Below are positions 52,766 to 59,633 of a DNA stretch of 59,633 nt, one piece after another. The stretch spans positions 1 to 59,633 of the forward strand of contig CALVPY010000014.1 of assembly GCA_944354535.1 (NCBI GenBank), in the 5' to 3' direction. Within the stretch, counting starts at the first letter, position 1. Every line of letters begins with the position of its first letter. Origin of the DNA: an uncultured Clostridia bacterium (GTDB lineage: Bacteria > Bacillota > Clostridia > Christensenellales > Borkfalkiaceae). The position numbers and the translations under genes are program-made. The notes below the pieces were generated by a model. The model was given only the letters and a program-made list of their open reading frames with translations. It was not told where the DNA came from and did no database searches.

Positions 52766-53302
52766 AAGAAAGAGAAAGAAACACACAAACAAAGTTTCTT
52801 TCTCACAAATAACCGCAAGGGGACTACTCCAATGTGCACGTAAATCGATGCAACTTTAGGGCAATCTCACAAGGAAGGAAAGACCAATGCACAATTAACG
52901 CAATAACTTCAGAGGCGGAAATTGAAATAGCGAGGGCTACTCCAATGACCATGTGACCCAAGTGGCAAAGGCTGGCGGGGAAAGCAGGCTGACCCCGCAA
53001 AACGGAGATTCTGCTCCGAGAAAATCTCATATCGGGAGGTACGCTTGATATGACTAACTTCATTCCCCGTGAGGCGAGGAAGATCTCGGATAAGGAGGAC
53101 AGACCAACGTACAATTTCACCGAAGGGGCGCAAAGCTGATCGGATGAACGGGACTTGAAACGATCGACCTGACTGATCGTACCGGAAGTTTGATTCCACA
53201 TTGAGTTCAAGCCGAGAAGCGCCATACATGGCCCGCCCCGGTAACAACTGAATTTTGGCAAATGATTTCTCCTCCGTGCTTCTGCACGGAGGAGCTGTTT
53301 TT
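52766..53302 (+). ncRNA. Large structured non-coding RNA candidate, about 537 nt
   Basis: Between a perfect promoter and a strong terminator there is no plus-strand reading frame worth calling, but many helices: 52772-52782 with 52794-52804 (11 bp); a closing helix 52812-52815 plus 52819-52821 with 53236-53242; 52975-52980 with 52993-52998; 53003-53007 with 53014-53018; 53028-53033 with 53047-53052; 53075-53078 with 53085-53088; and a three-way junction at 53151-53213 (53154-53159 with 53206-53211; 53160-53165 with 53175-53180; 53184-53187 with 53194-53197). CTACTCCAATG occurs twice (52824, 52937), and so does AGACCAA-YGYAC-AATT (52881, 53101). Size and style fit large ornate bacterial RNAs (OLE, ROOL, GOLLD class), but I cannot assign it to a known family. 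Confidence 0.75.
53269..53302 (+). terminator. Terminator of the large ncRNA
   Basis: 11-bp perfect GC-rich stem (53269-53279 with 53284-53294), TTCT loop, then CTGTTTTT. Confidence 0.93.
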
Positions 53303-53757
53303 GTCGTTTCGCGGGGGCGGGGGCTTTACCCCCCCCTTTTTCGCTTGGCGGCGGGGAGATGTTTTTTGTTGTTTTCGAGGCGAGGGCTTTGCCGCCCCTT
53401 TTTCGCTTGGCGGCAGGGAAAAAATTTTTCGCGCTCCCCTATTTTTCCTTCTTTGGGCGAAGAGCGAACGATTTGCCTCCCCTTTTCGAGGCGAGGAGCG
53501 AGCGATTTGTCTCCCCTTCTGTCCGGCGGCTGGGGGATATTTGGTGTTTTGTCCCCCTCCCCTTTTCGGGGAAGGGAGAAGCGTTTTCCGGAGACGAAGA
53601 AAAGGAGTTGGAGTTTTGGGCAAAACAAGAGACCTGCTTCAAGCGGAAACGAACCCGAAAAAATCAAGGCGACTCCTTCCGCCGCGCGCCCGCGAGAGCG
53701 GGCGCGCGGCACCTCCCTCAGAGAGGGAGGCACGGGGGTGCTTGCCCGCCCCTCAGA
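53303..53757. repeat. Degenerate repeat tract downstream of the ncRNA
   Basis: No gene is supported in these 455 nt. Two copies of a block ending TTTTTCGCTTGGCGGC lie about 72 nt apart (near 53336 and 53398). A second pair has the core GAGCGA-R-CGATTTG-Y-CTCCCCTT (near 53461 and 53495). Near the end are hairpins of the CGCGCGCCCGC and CCTCCCT...AGGGAGG type (53688-53733). Open frames through here are low-complexity and run in several frames at once, so they are not credible proteins. Confidence 0.5.
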
Positions 53758-54291
53758 TCAGATGCGCTCGGAAGTAAGAAGATCGCTGCCGCGTTCTAAG
53801 ATATTGGCGAGTTTTTCCTCCGTCTCATCGATGACGGGCAGCAGAGCCTTCGTTTTTTTGGCGGCGAGTCTCTTGTAGATCGGATAGTTGACGCTGCAGA
53901 GGACGATCCCTATGAGCCCCAGCACGATGCCGCCGGCAAACGCGGGAACGCTGCCCTCGACGAGCATACAAAGACACATCCCGCCGCCCAGCACGAGCGC
54001 CGCGATACACCCGAAGATATAGGAGAACACGCTTGCCCCCAGCGTCTTGGAACGCTCGAGCCCGCCAATACAGGCGAACGTATCCTCCGCCTGGCGCTCA
54101 AGCTTCACAAGCTCCTGCTTATGGGGAATGTGCCGGTCACGCTTCAGGGAGAGCGTAACGCCGTCGAGCGCGGACGACGTACCCGTCACTTCCCAGCCGA
54201 ACGCCTCGTACATATCCATCGCTTTCGCCTGATCCTTCTCTTTTACCGACACCGTCCTGTATTCATAGGATACAAAATCTTTTTCCTGCAT
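53758..54291 (-). CDS. Small two-helix membrane protein of unknown function
   Basis: 177 residues. The soluble N-terminus of about 90 residues ('YEYRTVSVKEKDQAKAMDMY', 'EAFGWEVTGTSSALDG', 'DRHIPHKQELVKLERQ') is followed by two hydrophobic helices (about 93-117 and 121-141) and a charged C-terminal helix. This layout occurs in uncharacterised Firmicute proteins. GAGAGG precedes the ATG. It is transcribed divergently from a TetR-family regulator 185 nt away, which may control it. Function unknown. Confidence 0.72.
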   Translation of the reverse strand: MQEKDFVSYEYRTVSVKEKDQAKAMDMYEAFGWEVTGTSSALDGVTLSLKRDRHIPHKQELVKLERQAEDTFACIGGLERSKTLGASVFSYIFGCIAALVLGGGMCLCMLVEGSVPAFAGGIVLGLIGIVLCSVNYPIYKRLAAKKTKALLPVIDETEEKLANILERGSDLLTSERI

Positions 54292-54348
54292 AAAAGTTAC
54301 CTCTCTTTGTGGAATTTTCCCGCGGAAAAATGCCGACGCGCGTTTCGG

Positions 54349-54377
54349 TTGACTTTTCCGTAAGACAGGTGTATCAT
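54349..54377 (+). promoter_or_regulatory. Sigma-A promoter of the TetR-family gene
   Basis: -35 TTGACT (54349-54354), 17-nt spacer, -10 TATCAT (54372-54377). A short palindrome GTATCATAC (54371-54379) covers the -10 and could be an autorepression site. Confidence 0.65.
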
Positions 54378-54476
54378 ACCATCATCGGCGATAAAATAGC
54401 AATCGTCCGAACGGGCGATAAGACAGTAACGTCCATTCTGTCGCCGCAAATGAAACATACAGGGGGAATTTGTCTC

Positions 54477-55010
54477 ATGCAATACGCACAGCCTGCACCC
54501 GAAGACTACACGCGGCACTACATCGTAACGGCGCTTTTCAAGCTGATGCACGAATATGAATACGAAAAGATCGCCGTCACCGACATCGTCCGAAAAGCAG
54601 GGGTGGGACGGGCGACCTTCTACCGCTACTTCAGAAGCAAAGAGGACGTCATTATCTATTATTTCGAGCACAATACGCGCGAATTCGTCTTTGCCCGCCG
54701 CATCTATCCCCGCTGCAGAGAGGACTACGTTCAGATAGTGACCGATGTTCTCGCCATGTTCCAAAAACAGAAAGAGCCGTTCAAGCTGATAAAACAGGCG
54801 CATCTGAGCGATCTCTATCTCGATTTCCTCAATCAGAATTTTGTACGCACCTTTGAAGAGGAACACCCCGGAGAAAACCCCTATCTTCCCTATCTTTATG
54901 CAGGGATGCTGTATAATGTCTCGATGAAATGGTTAGAGGGCGACTGCCGCGAGAAGATCGGCTTGCTTGCGGAGCTCATTGTCGATGCCATCTATACGCG
55001 GGAAGTGTAA
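54477..55010 (+). CDS. TetR/AcrR-family transcriptional regulator
   Basis: 177 residues from the ATG at 54477 (AGGGGG upstream). The helix-turn-helix is clear: 'ITALFKLMHEYEYEKIAVTD'-like opening (here VTALFKLM) and 'VTDIVRKAGVGRATFYRYF' followed by 'RSKEDVIIYYFEHN'. The ligand-binding part is helical, with 'GMLYNVSMKWLEGDCREK', typical of the TetR_C group found near efflux genes in Clostridia. Probably controls itself and the divergent membrane protein gene. A longer frame reaches back to 54309 through the promoter and is not used. Confidence 0.9.
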   Translation: MQYAQPAPEDYTRHYIVTALFKLMHEYEYEKIAVTDIVRKAGVGRATFYRYFRSKEDVIIYYFEHNTREFVFARRIYPRCREDYVQIVTDVLAMFQKQKEPFKLIKQAHLSDLYLDFLNQNFVRTFEEEHPGENPYLPYLYAGMLYNVSMKWLEGDCREKIGLLAELIVDAIYTREV

Positions 55011-55018
55011 ACAAAATT

Positions 55019-55054
55019 CGGCGCGGCGGCGGGCATTTGCCCGCCGCCGCGCCG
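55019..55054. repeat. Perfect 16-bp GC hairpin after the TetR gene
   Basis: Arms 55019-55034 and 55039-55054 made only of G and C, with ATTT loop. It has no T run, so it is not a standard terminator by itself; a normal one follows at 55071-55090. Confidence 0.6.
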
Positions 55055-55070
55055 CAGTTCTGTTTCGCTT

Positions 55071-55090
55071 ACCCCCGTGCGGGGGTTTTT
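55071..55090 (+). terminator. Terminator of the TetR-family gene
   Basis: 6-bp stem ACCCCC/GGGGGT (55071-55076 with 55081-55086), GTGC loop and T run. Confidence 0.75.
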
Positions 55091-55096
55091 GCTTTT

Positions 55097-55151
55097 TCCG
55101 ACAAACAAAGACGCAACTTGCGCACGTTTCCCACCTCATCGCCCTTATAAT
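55097..55151 (+). promoter_or_regulatory. spoIIE promoter with wide spacing and a 0A-like box
   Basis: A perfect -10 TATAAT (55146-55151) has no -35 at 17 nt, but TTGCGC lies 22 nt upstream (55118-55123). Next to it, TCCGACA (55097-55103) differs by one base from the Spo0A-box core TTCGACA. Spo0A-activated promoters such as spoIIE and spoIIG of Bacillus have this wide spacing. Confidence 0.45.
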
Positions 55152-55177
55152 GAAGGAAATATCGCCCGAGGTGGTTT

Positions 55178-57457
55178 ATGAAAGGACCCGTCTTCACGAC
55201 CCCGCTCACTCTGAAAACGGCGGGAAAATACTGCGCGCTGCTCGCCTCCATGGTGCTTCTCAACTTTGCGCTGCCGCGGAGAGAGCCGCTCTCCGCATCC
55301 CTCCTCTTTGCCGCGCTCGCCTGCGGGATCGACCCGCTCCTGCTTGCCGCGGGGCATCTTCTTTCATCGGCGGCCGCGCTCTCGTGGATGGCGACCCTCT
55401 CCGCATTTTTACAAGCGCTCATCCTCGCGGGCGGATATTGGCTGTTCAAGCATTTCAAGCGCAGGATGACCTGGGAAAAGTATGCCCTCCTCCTGCTTGC
55501 CCAGATCCCCTTCCTTTTCCTCTTTCCGCATACGGGATACGCGCTCCCCATCCCGCCGATCTGGCAAAAAGTCCTCCTGGCGGCCTTTATGATCATGCTC
55601 TCCCTTCTGTTTGAAGGAGGGCTCAATGCCCTGCTCCAACGCGCCTTCCGCTGTCGGCTGACGGCAGCCCAGCTTGCCGAAGTCTCCCTTCTGTGGCTGT
55701 TTTTCGGGGCGGGACTGTGCTCGGCGCTCGGCGAACCCGTCTTTTATGCCGTCTCGCTCACGGCGCTCCTCCTTGCGGCGCAGCTCCTGAAAAACGCGGC
55801 CGCGGTACCGTTTGCAGTCGTGCTCTCGCTGCCGCTGTGCCTGGCCCATGCAGAGCTCCTGCCGATGGCGACCTATTCCGCCTGCGCGTGCATTGCCCTC
55901 CTCCTCACGCCGTACGGGCGCATCGCCTCGGCGCTCTCCCTGCTCCTGTGCTTCCCCGCCGCGATGGCGCTCGAGGGGCTGTATGCGGAGAGCACGGCAC
56001 ACATCGTCTTCACGCTTTCCGCCTGCCTTCTCGCCGTCATCCTCACGATCGCCCTGCCCGAAAAGCTCTACCGCCGCGCCAAGCACACGCTGCTGTTTTA
56101 CCGCGAACGCTCGCTCCCGCGCATCGCCATCAACCGCAACCGCCGCGCTGTGGGAGAACGCCTCTATGAAGTCTCCTCCCTCTTCCGTGAGATCGAAACG
56201 GCATTCCGGGAGGACGGACGGCAATACAGCACGGCGGCAGCCCTTTCGGAAGAACTGCGCTATACCCTCTGCAGCGATTGCGCGGGCAGACAGCGCTGCG
56301 AGAAGGAGGGGCTGTTCGCCTCGATGGACCGCCTCGTCTCGGTGGGCGCCGTCAAGGGGCAGGTCAGCCTCGTCGATCTTCCCGCCGACCTCGGTGCAAA
56401 ATGCGGCAATGCCGCGGGGCTGCTGTTTGCCTGCAACCGCCTGCTCGCCCAATATCAGGGTACGGTGCGGGAGGAAGAGAGCGCGCGCGAAAGCCGCAGG
56501 CTCCTTGCCGAGCAGGCGCACGGCGTGAGCGAAATTTTGCGCGACATCGCCCTCGAGCAGAGCGAGGAGTGCGTCTTTGCCGAGGGCGAAAACGCCCTTG
56601 CGGGAGCGCTTGCCCAGGCGGGCATCCTGAGTTCGGAGATCTTTGTCTACGGCGAAGGAAACTCCATCACCGTGAGCCTCACCCTCCCGCAGACGGTGAA
56701 CGCCAAAAAATTGTGTTCGGTCGCGAGCGCAGCCCTCGGAGTACCGCTCGCGCTCGCCGAAAAGATCGGGCTCAATGAAGGGAGCGCCTGCTTCGTCCTC
56801 AAACGGCGGCCGGAATTTGATGCGGCATTCGGCGTTGCCACGAGGCCCAAAGAGGGCGAGAACCGCAGCGGCGACACCTACTCCGTCTTGAAGATCGACG
56901 AGAGACGATTCCTCGTCGCCCTCTCGGACGGAATGGGCAGCGGACCGGAGGCACGCGACGTTTCCGACCGCACGCTGACCCTCCTCGAAAGCTTTTATAA
57001 GGCGAAAATGCCCTCCGAAACGGTGCTCTCTACAGTCAACCGCCTCATCTCCTATTCGGGGGAGGAGAGCTTCTCCTGCCTGGATCTTGCCGCCGTCGAT
57101 CTCGACACGGGGGATGCGGACATCGTCAAGATCGGCTCGCCTGTGGGATTTATCCTGACGCCCGAAGAGATGCGGGTACTCGAAGGAGAGTCTCTCCCCA
57201 TGGGGATGCTGGATGCCGTACACCCCGCGACGCTCCGCGCGACGCTCCAGGCGGGAGACTTCATGCTCTTCATGAGCGACGGCGTGACGCAGGCGTTCGG
57301 CTCCTCGGCAGAACTTTACGCTTACTTAAGCGCACTCCGCCCCCTCAACCCGCAGTCGCTCGCCGAAGAAGTGCTCAAAAAAGCGCTCAACTGCTATCGG
57401 GGGAAGGCGGAGGACGACATGACGGTGCTCGCCGTCAAACTCATGAAGACGGCATGA
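55178..57457 (+). CDS. spoIIE: Stage II sporulation protein E (SpoIIE phosphatase)
   Basis: 759 residues. About ten membrane helices occupy residues 15-310. A central regulatory region follows ('LYEVSSLFREIETAFREDGR', Cys cluster 'CSDCAGRQRCEKEG'). The C-terminal PP2C phosphatase domain has 'NRSGDTYSVLKIDERRFLVA', the metal site 'LSDGMGSGPEARDVSDRT' and 'FMLFMSDGVTQAFGS'. SpoIIE dephosphorylates SpoIIAA and so activates sigma F in the forespore. GAGGTGG precedes the ATG. This and the ger operon show that the organism, or a recent ancestor, forms endospores. Confidence 0.96.
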   Translation: MKGPVFTTPLTLKTAGKYCALLASMVLLNFALPRREPLSASLLFAALACGIDPLLLAAGHLLSSAAALSWMATLSAFLQALILAGGYWLFKHFKRRMTWEKYALLLLAQIPFLFLFPHTGYALPIPPIWQKVLLAAFMIMLSLLFEGGLNALLQRAFRCRLTAAQLAEVSLLWLFFGAGLCSALGEPVFYAVSLTALLLAAQLLKNAAAVPFAVVLSLPLCLAHAELLPMATYSACACIALLLTPYGRIASALSLLLCFPAAMALEGLYAESTAHIVFTLSACLLAVILTIALPEKLYRRAKHTLLFYRERSLPRIAINRNRRAVGERLYEVSSLFREIETAFREDGRQYSTAAALSEELRYTLCSDCAGRQRCEKEGLFASMDRLVSVGAVKGQVSLVDLPADLGAKCGNAAGLLFACNRLLAQYQGTVREEESARESRRLLAEQAHGVSEILRDIALEQSEECVFAEGENALAGALAQAGILSSEIFVYGEGNSITVSLTLPQTVNAKKLCSVASAALGVPLALAEKIGLNEGSACFVLKRRPEFDAAFGVATRPKEGENRSGDTYSVLKIDERRFLVALSDGMGSGPEARDVSDRTLTLLESFYKAKMPSETVLSTVNRLISYSGEESFSCLDLAAVDLDTGDADIVKIGSPVGFILTPEEMRVLEGESLPMGMLDAVHPATLRATLQAGDFMLFMSDGVTQAFGSSAELYAYLSALRPLNPQSLAEEVLKKALNCYRGKAEDDMTVLAVKLMKTA

Positions 57458-57470
57458 AGGAAATAGGGAA

Positions 57471-57547
57471 GGCCGCCGCGCGACGAAAGGCGCGCGGCGG
57501 CCCCAATAAAGAGCGCCCGCGGGCGGCTCAAAGCCGCCCGCGGGCGC
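57471..57547. terminator. Two GC hairpins between convergent spoIIE and ybaK
   Basis: Hairpin 1: 57471-57482 with 57491-57502. Hairpin 2: 57513-57528 with 57532-57547 (16 bp, CAA loop). Located between converging genes, they probably stop transcription in both directions. Hairpin 2 resembles the one at 29145-29181. Confidence 0.55.
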
Positions 57548-57561
57548 ATACTTTTCAGCAT

Positions 57562-58026
57562 TTAACTGCGGATGAGGTCGCAAAGTTCGGCGGGGATGGC
57601 GCTTCGGACGGCCTCAAACGTCGTCTCGAGCTGCACGCCCACCTTGCCCGCGCTCACCATGAGGGGGCCGTCTTTTGCCGTCTCGTGGAAGAAGGTCGGG
57701 AAGAGCTTCTTCATGCCGAGGGGCGAACAGCCGCCGTGGACGTAGCCCGTGAGCGGAAAGAGTTCCTTCTGCGGCAGCATCTCGACGGACTTCTCCCCCG
57801 CCGCTTTCGCCGCCTTTTTGAGGTCGAGCTCTGCCGCCACGGGGATGACGAACACATAGTATTTGCGCGGGCTGCCCACGGTGACGAGCGTCTTGAAGGC
57901 GCGCTCGGGATCCTGCCCCAGAGCCGCCGCGACCTCTTTGCCCGAAAGCGCGCCGCCCTCGTAAGTATGCACCTTGTATTCTGCGCCCGCCCGTTCTAAA
58001 ATGCGCATGGCGTTGGTCTTTTCCAT
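57562..58026 (-). CDS. ybaK: Cys-tRNA(Pro)/Cys-tRNA(Cys) deacylase
   Basis: 154 residues, single YbaK/ProX editing domain: 'TNAMRILERAGAEYKVHTYE', 'AFKTLVTVGSPRKYYVFVIP', 'AELDLKKAAKAAGEKSVEML' and 'TGYVHGGCSPLGMKKLFPTF'. It hydrolyses tRNA(Pro) mischarged with cysteine. AAAAGGGAG precedes the ATG. It sits 78 nt downstream of the SGNH gene, beyond a terminator, so it probably has its own promoter. Confidence 0.95.
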   Translation of the reverse strand: MEKTNAMRILERAGAEYKVHTYEGGALSGKEVAAALGQDPERAFKTLVTVGSPRKYYVFVIPVAAELDLKKAAKAAGEKSVEMLPQKELFPLTGYVHGGCSPLGMKKLFPTFFHETAKDGPLMVSAGKVGVQLETTFEAVRSAIPAELCDLIRS

Positions 58027-58050
58027 AAATTTGCTCCCTTTTGCTCTGTG

Positions 58051-58075
58051 AAAAGCGGGAGGTCTCCCCTCCCGC
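58051..58075 (-). terminator. Terminator of the ppa-SGNH operon
   Basis: 8-bp GC stem (58055-58062 with 58068-58075) followed on the minus strand by TTTT, 30 nt after the SGNH stop. Confidence 0.75.
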
Positions 58076-58104
58076 CGTGATGTTGTCGTGACGCCGCGCC
58101 GGCC

Positions 58105-58713
58105 TCAGCCGAGATCCTTTCTCAGCTCCTTGATGACGAGGTCTGCAATATAGCGGCAGCCGCGGTGCGTGGGATGTACGCCGTCCGTCGAAAACTGCCT
58201 CGGGTCGATATCCTGCGTCACGCCCGTAAAGATCTCGTCTACGGGGATGAGCGTCAGCTTCTGTTCCTCTGCAATGGCGCGGATGATGTCGTTAAACTTA
58301 TTGAGAAATGGACGGAACCTCTGCTTATCGCCGATGGGCAGCACATAGGGCTCGATCAGAATGAGTTTTGCGCCCGTCGCTTTCAGCTCTTTGACAAGCT
58401 CGCGGTAGTTGCTTTCAAACTGTTCGGGCGTGACGGCTTCGCCCAGCGAAAAACGGCACCAGACGTCGTTGACCCCTACTTGCAGGACAATATAATCGGG
58501 ATGCTCGCCGATGACGTCCTCACGGACGCGGAGAAGAAGATCGGCGGTACGGTTGCCGCCCACGCCGCGGTTGACGACCTCGATCTTTCTGTCCGGATAG
58601 AGGAGGCGGAGCTTGCCCGCCGCGATCTTGACATATCCTACGCCGAGATCGTTCGGCTCAAGCAGGTTGCGGCCCGATTCGGTAATGGAATCTCCAAAAA
58701 ATAAGATCTTCAT
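58105..58713 (-). CDS. SGNH/GDSL-family hydrolase
   Basis: 202 residues from the ATG at 58713, which has GAGGG 6 nt upstream; an in-frame GTG overlaps the ppa stop and that site. SGNH blocks: 'KILFFGDSITESGRN' (Ser), 'VNRGVGGNRTADLL' (Gly), 'LQVGVNDVWCRF' (Asn), 'FSTDGVHPTHRGC' (Asp, His). No signal peptide. Similar to the enzyme at 35603-36244 and to rhamnogalacturonan/xylan acetylesterase-like proteins. Co-transcribed with ppa (8-nt gap). Physiological ester unknown. Confidence 0.88.
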   Translation of the reverse strand: MKILFFGDSITESGRNLLEPNDLGVGYVKIAAGKLRLLYPDRKIEVVNRGVGGNRTADLLLRVREDVIGEHPDYIVLQVGVNDVWCRFSLGEAVTPEQFESNYRELVKELKATGAKLILIEPYVLPIGDKQRFRPFLNKFNDIIRAIAEEQKLTLIPVDEIFTGVTQDIDPRQFSTDGVHPTHRGCRYIADLVIKELRKDLG

Positions 58714-58721
58714 GCATTCCC

Positions 58722-59252
58722 TCACTTTTCGTACTTATCGTTATATGCCTTGATGCACTTTTTGATGATCTCCACGGCATCGTCGCGGTGGGCGATCTCG
58801 CGGACGGTCGTCTTCTTATGCTCGAGCGACTTATACACCTCAAAGAAGTGCATCATCTCCTCAAAGATGTGTTTGGGCAGTTCGTGGATGTCGTAATATC
58901 CGTTATAGGTGGGATCTTTGAAGGGGATCGCGATGATCTTCTCGTCAAGGGCGCCGCTGTCGATCATCTTGATGACCCCGATGGGAAAACAGTTGATGAG
59001 GGTCATCGGATAGATGGACTCGTTGCAGAGGATGAGGACGTCCAAAGGGTCGCCGTCATCTGCAAGCGTACGGGGGATGAACCCGTAGTTGGCGGGATAG
59101 ACGGTAGACGTGTAGAGCACGCGGTCGAGCTTTAAGATGCCCGTCTCCTTATCGAGCTCATACTTCGCCTTACAGCCTTTGGGGATCTCGACGAGCGCTT
59201 CGAAATTGCTCGGAGCAATGCGGGAGGGATCGATATCGTGCCAAATGTTCAT
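58722..59252 (-). CDS. ppa: Inorganic pyrophosphatase (family I)
   Basis: 176 residues, full length. The family signature is 'LADDGDPLDVLILC' with its metal-binding Asp residues; also 'EIPKGCKAKYELDKETG' and 'YPANYGFIPRTL'. It hydrolyses pyrophosphate to phosphate in the cytoplasm. AAGGAG precedes the ATG. First gene of a two-gene operon driven by the promoter at 59297-59325. Confidence 0.97.
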   Translation of the reverse strand: MNIWHDIDPSRIAPSNFEALVEIPKGCKAKYELDKETGILKLDRVLYTSTVYPANYGFIPRTLADDGDPLDVLILCNESIYPMTLINCFPIGVIKMIDSGALDEKIIAIPFKDPTYNGYYDIHELPKHIFEEMMHFFEVYKSLEHKKTTVREIAHRDDAVEIIKKCIKAYNDKYEK

Positions 59253-59296
59253 CGCAGATTCTCCTTAAAACGATCGCTTGTTCTCTTATCCCGTTT

Positions 59297-59325
59297 ATTT
59301 TATCATAATTTTACGCATATCGCAA
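59297..59325 (-). promoter_or_regulatory. Sigma-A promoter of ppa
   Basis: Minus strand: -35 TTGCGA (59320-59325), 17-nt spacer, -10 TAAAAT (59297-59302), about 45 nt before the start codon. Confidence 0.65.
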
Positions 59326-59374
59326 GGGCGGAAAGAAATTTTTTCGGATTTTTTTACTTTCTCGGGAAAAAACT

Positions 59375-59403
59375 TTGACTTTCACGGCAAAGTATGATAT
59401 ATT
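59375..59403 (+). promoter_or_regulatory. Promoter of tRNA-Ser
   Basis: -35 TTGACT (59375-59380), 17-nt spacer, -10 TATATT (59398-59403). The leader to the tRNA (59404-59468) folds into a hairpin with GTTGT/ACAAC at its base and is probably removed during processing. Confidence 0.7.
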
Positions 59404-59468
59404 GTTGTAGTGCCTCGGGAGCTTCTCTTCCGGGCAGCGACAACAAAATATATTTATAAACTTGACAA

Positions 59469-59559
59469 GCGGTGATACCCAAGAGGCTCAAGGGGCGCCC
59501 CTGCTAAGGGCGTAGACGTGTTACAGCGTGCGAGGGTTCAAATCCCTCTCACCGCGCCA
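59469..59559 (+). tRNA. tRNA-Ser (GCU anticodon)
   Basis: Acceptor stem GCGGTGA (59469-59475) with TCACCGC (59549-59555), discriminator G and an encoded CCA (59557-59559). The anticodon loop CTGCTAA gives GCT at 59503-59505, reading AGC/AGU Ser codons. A long variable arm follows the anticodon stem, as required for tRNA-Ser, and the T loop reads TTCAAAT. Confidence 0.97.
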
Positions 59560-59597
59560 AGACCCCGAGATGGCATTTTTGCCGTCTCGGGGTCTTT
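59560..59597 (+). terminator. Terminator of tRNA-Ser
   Basis: 17-bp stem with one G-U pair (59559-59575 with 59580-59596) and TTTT loop, starting directly at the CCA end. Confidence 0.85.
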
Positions 59598-59633
59598 GCT
59601 GTTGTGAGAGGTTTGAACCACAGCCGCCGAAAC

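Noticed and set aside
52824-53261. 145-codon minus-strand frame across the ncRNA
   Set aside because: No ribosome binding site, no known domain, unusual composition, and it is antisense to a region with a perfect plus-strand promoter and terminator and many helices.
52766-53302. Known RNA classes: RNase P, tmRNA, group II intron, 6S
   Set aside because: I do not see the conserved RNase P core, a tRNA-like end, a domain V-type hairpin, or a 6S-like open duplex. OLE and ROOL cannot be decided without covariance models; the nearby membrane protein has only two helices and lies on the other strand, so an OLE-associated protein is not supported.
53255-53878. Frames of 130-200 codons in both directions downstream of the ncRNA
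   Set aside because: All are low-complexity (Pro, Arg, Ser, Phe-rich) and open in several frames because of the repeat composition.

Overview
The window looks like a chromosomal piece of an anaerobic, spore-forming Clostridia-type Firmicute, probably a gut bacterium. The evidence is a three-subunit electron-bifurcating [FeFe] hydrogenase, SpoIIE, a GerA-type germinant receptor operon, many lipobox-bearing glycan-degrading proteins, GGAGG-type ribosome binding sites and sigma-A promoters of the TTGACA-N17-TATAAT type. Most genes are GC-rich. Exact placement within the Clostridia cannot be decided from the sequence alone.

Region 1 (1-15.2 kb, all on the minus strand) is a polysaccharide-utilisation locus. 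In transcription order it holds an AraC-type regulator, a sugar-binding lipoprotein, two ABC permeases, a GH43-like lipoprotein, a CBM9-like/SGNH esterase gene broken by one in-frame TAA, a 1646-residue modular lipoprotein, a smaller relative of it, and the start of a GH42 beta-galactosidase. The regulator and the transporter each have a promoter whose -35/-10 spacer contains a homopolymeric G tract (G11, spacer 17; G9, spacer 20). This is the layout of a slipped-strand phase-variable promoter.

Region 2 (15.3-29.1 kb) is mostly core metabolism: glycogen phosphorylase, hydCBA, adenylosuccinate lyase, a cyclophilin, dCMP deaminase and groESL. An orphan phage-tail-fibre-like protein with nine VNGQTG repeats sits between hydA and purB.

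Region 3 (29.1-32.7 kb) has a cluster of interspersed hairpin repeats, then an SdpR-SdpI-ABC operon (minus strand). It has a clear promoter, two copies of an 18-bp operator-like motif, and a G10 tract where the Shine-Dalgarno of sdpR should be.

Region 4 (32.7-40.5 kb) is a host-glycan-like operon: GH110-like alpha-galactosidase, SGNH hydrolase, Gfo/Idh/MocA (GH109-like) protein and GH20 hexosaminidase. Next to it lies a galK-galM unit that would use the released galactose. galK looks leaderless.

Region 5 (40.5-52.7 kb) contains a polysaccharide deacetylase overlapping tail-to-tail with a calcium-type P-ATPase, a beta-helix surface protein, a lipoprotein-ABC exporter operon and a gerKA-KB-KC operon.

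Region 6 (52.7-59.6 kb) opens with a strong promoter, about 537 nt of highly structured non-coding sequence and a strong terminator. This is a large ornate ncRNA candidate with an internally duplicated motif. It is followed by a degenerate repeat tract, a small membrane protein divergent from a TetR regulator, spoIIE, ybaK, an SGNH hydrolase, ppa and tRNA-Ser(GCU).
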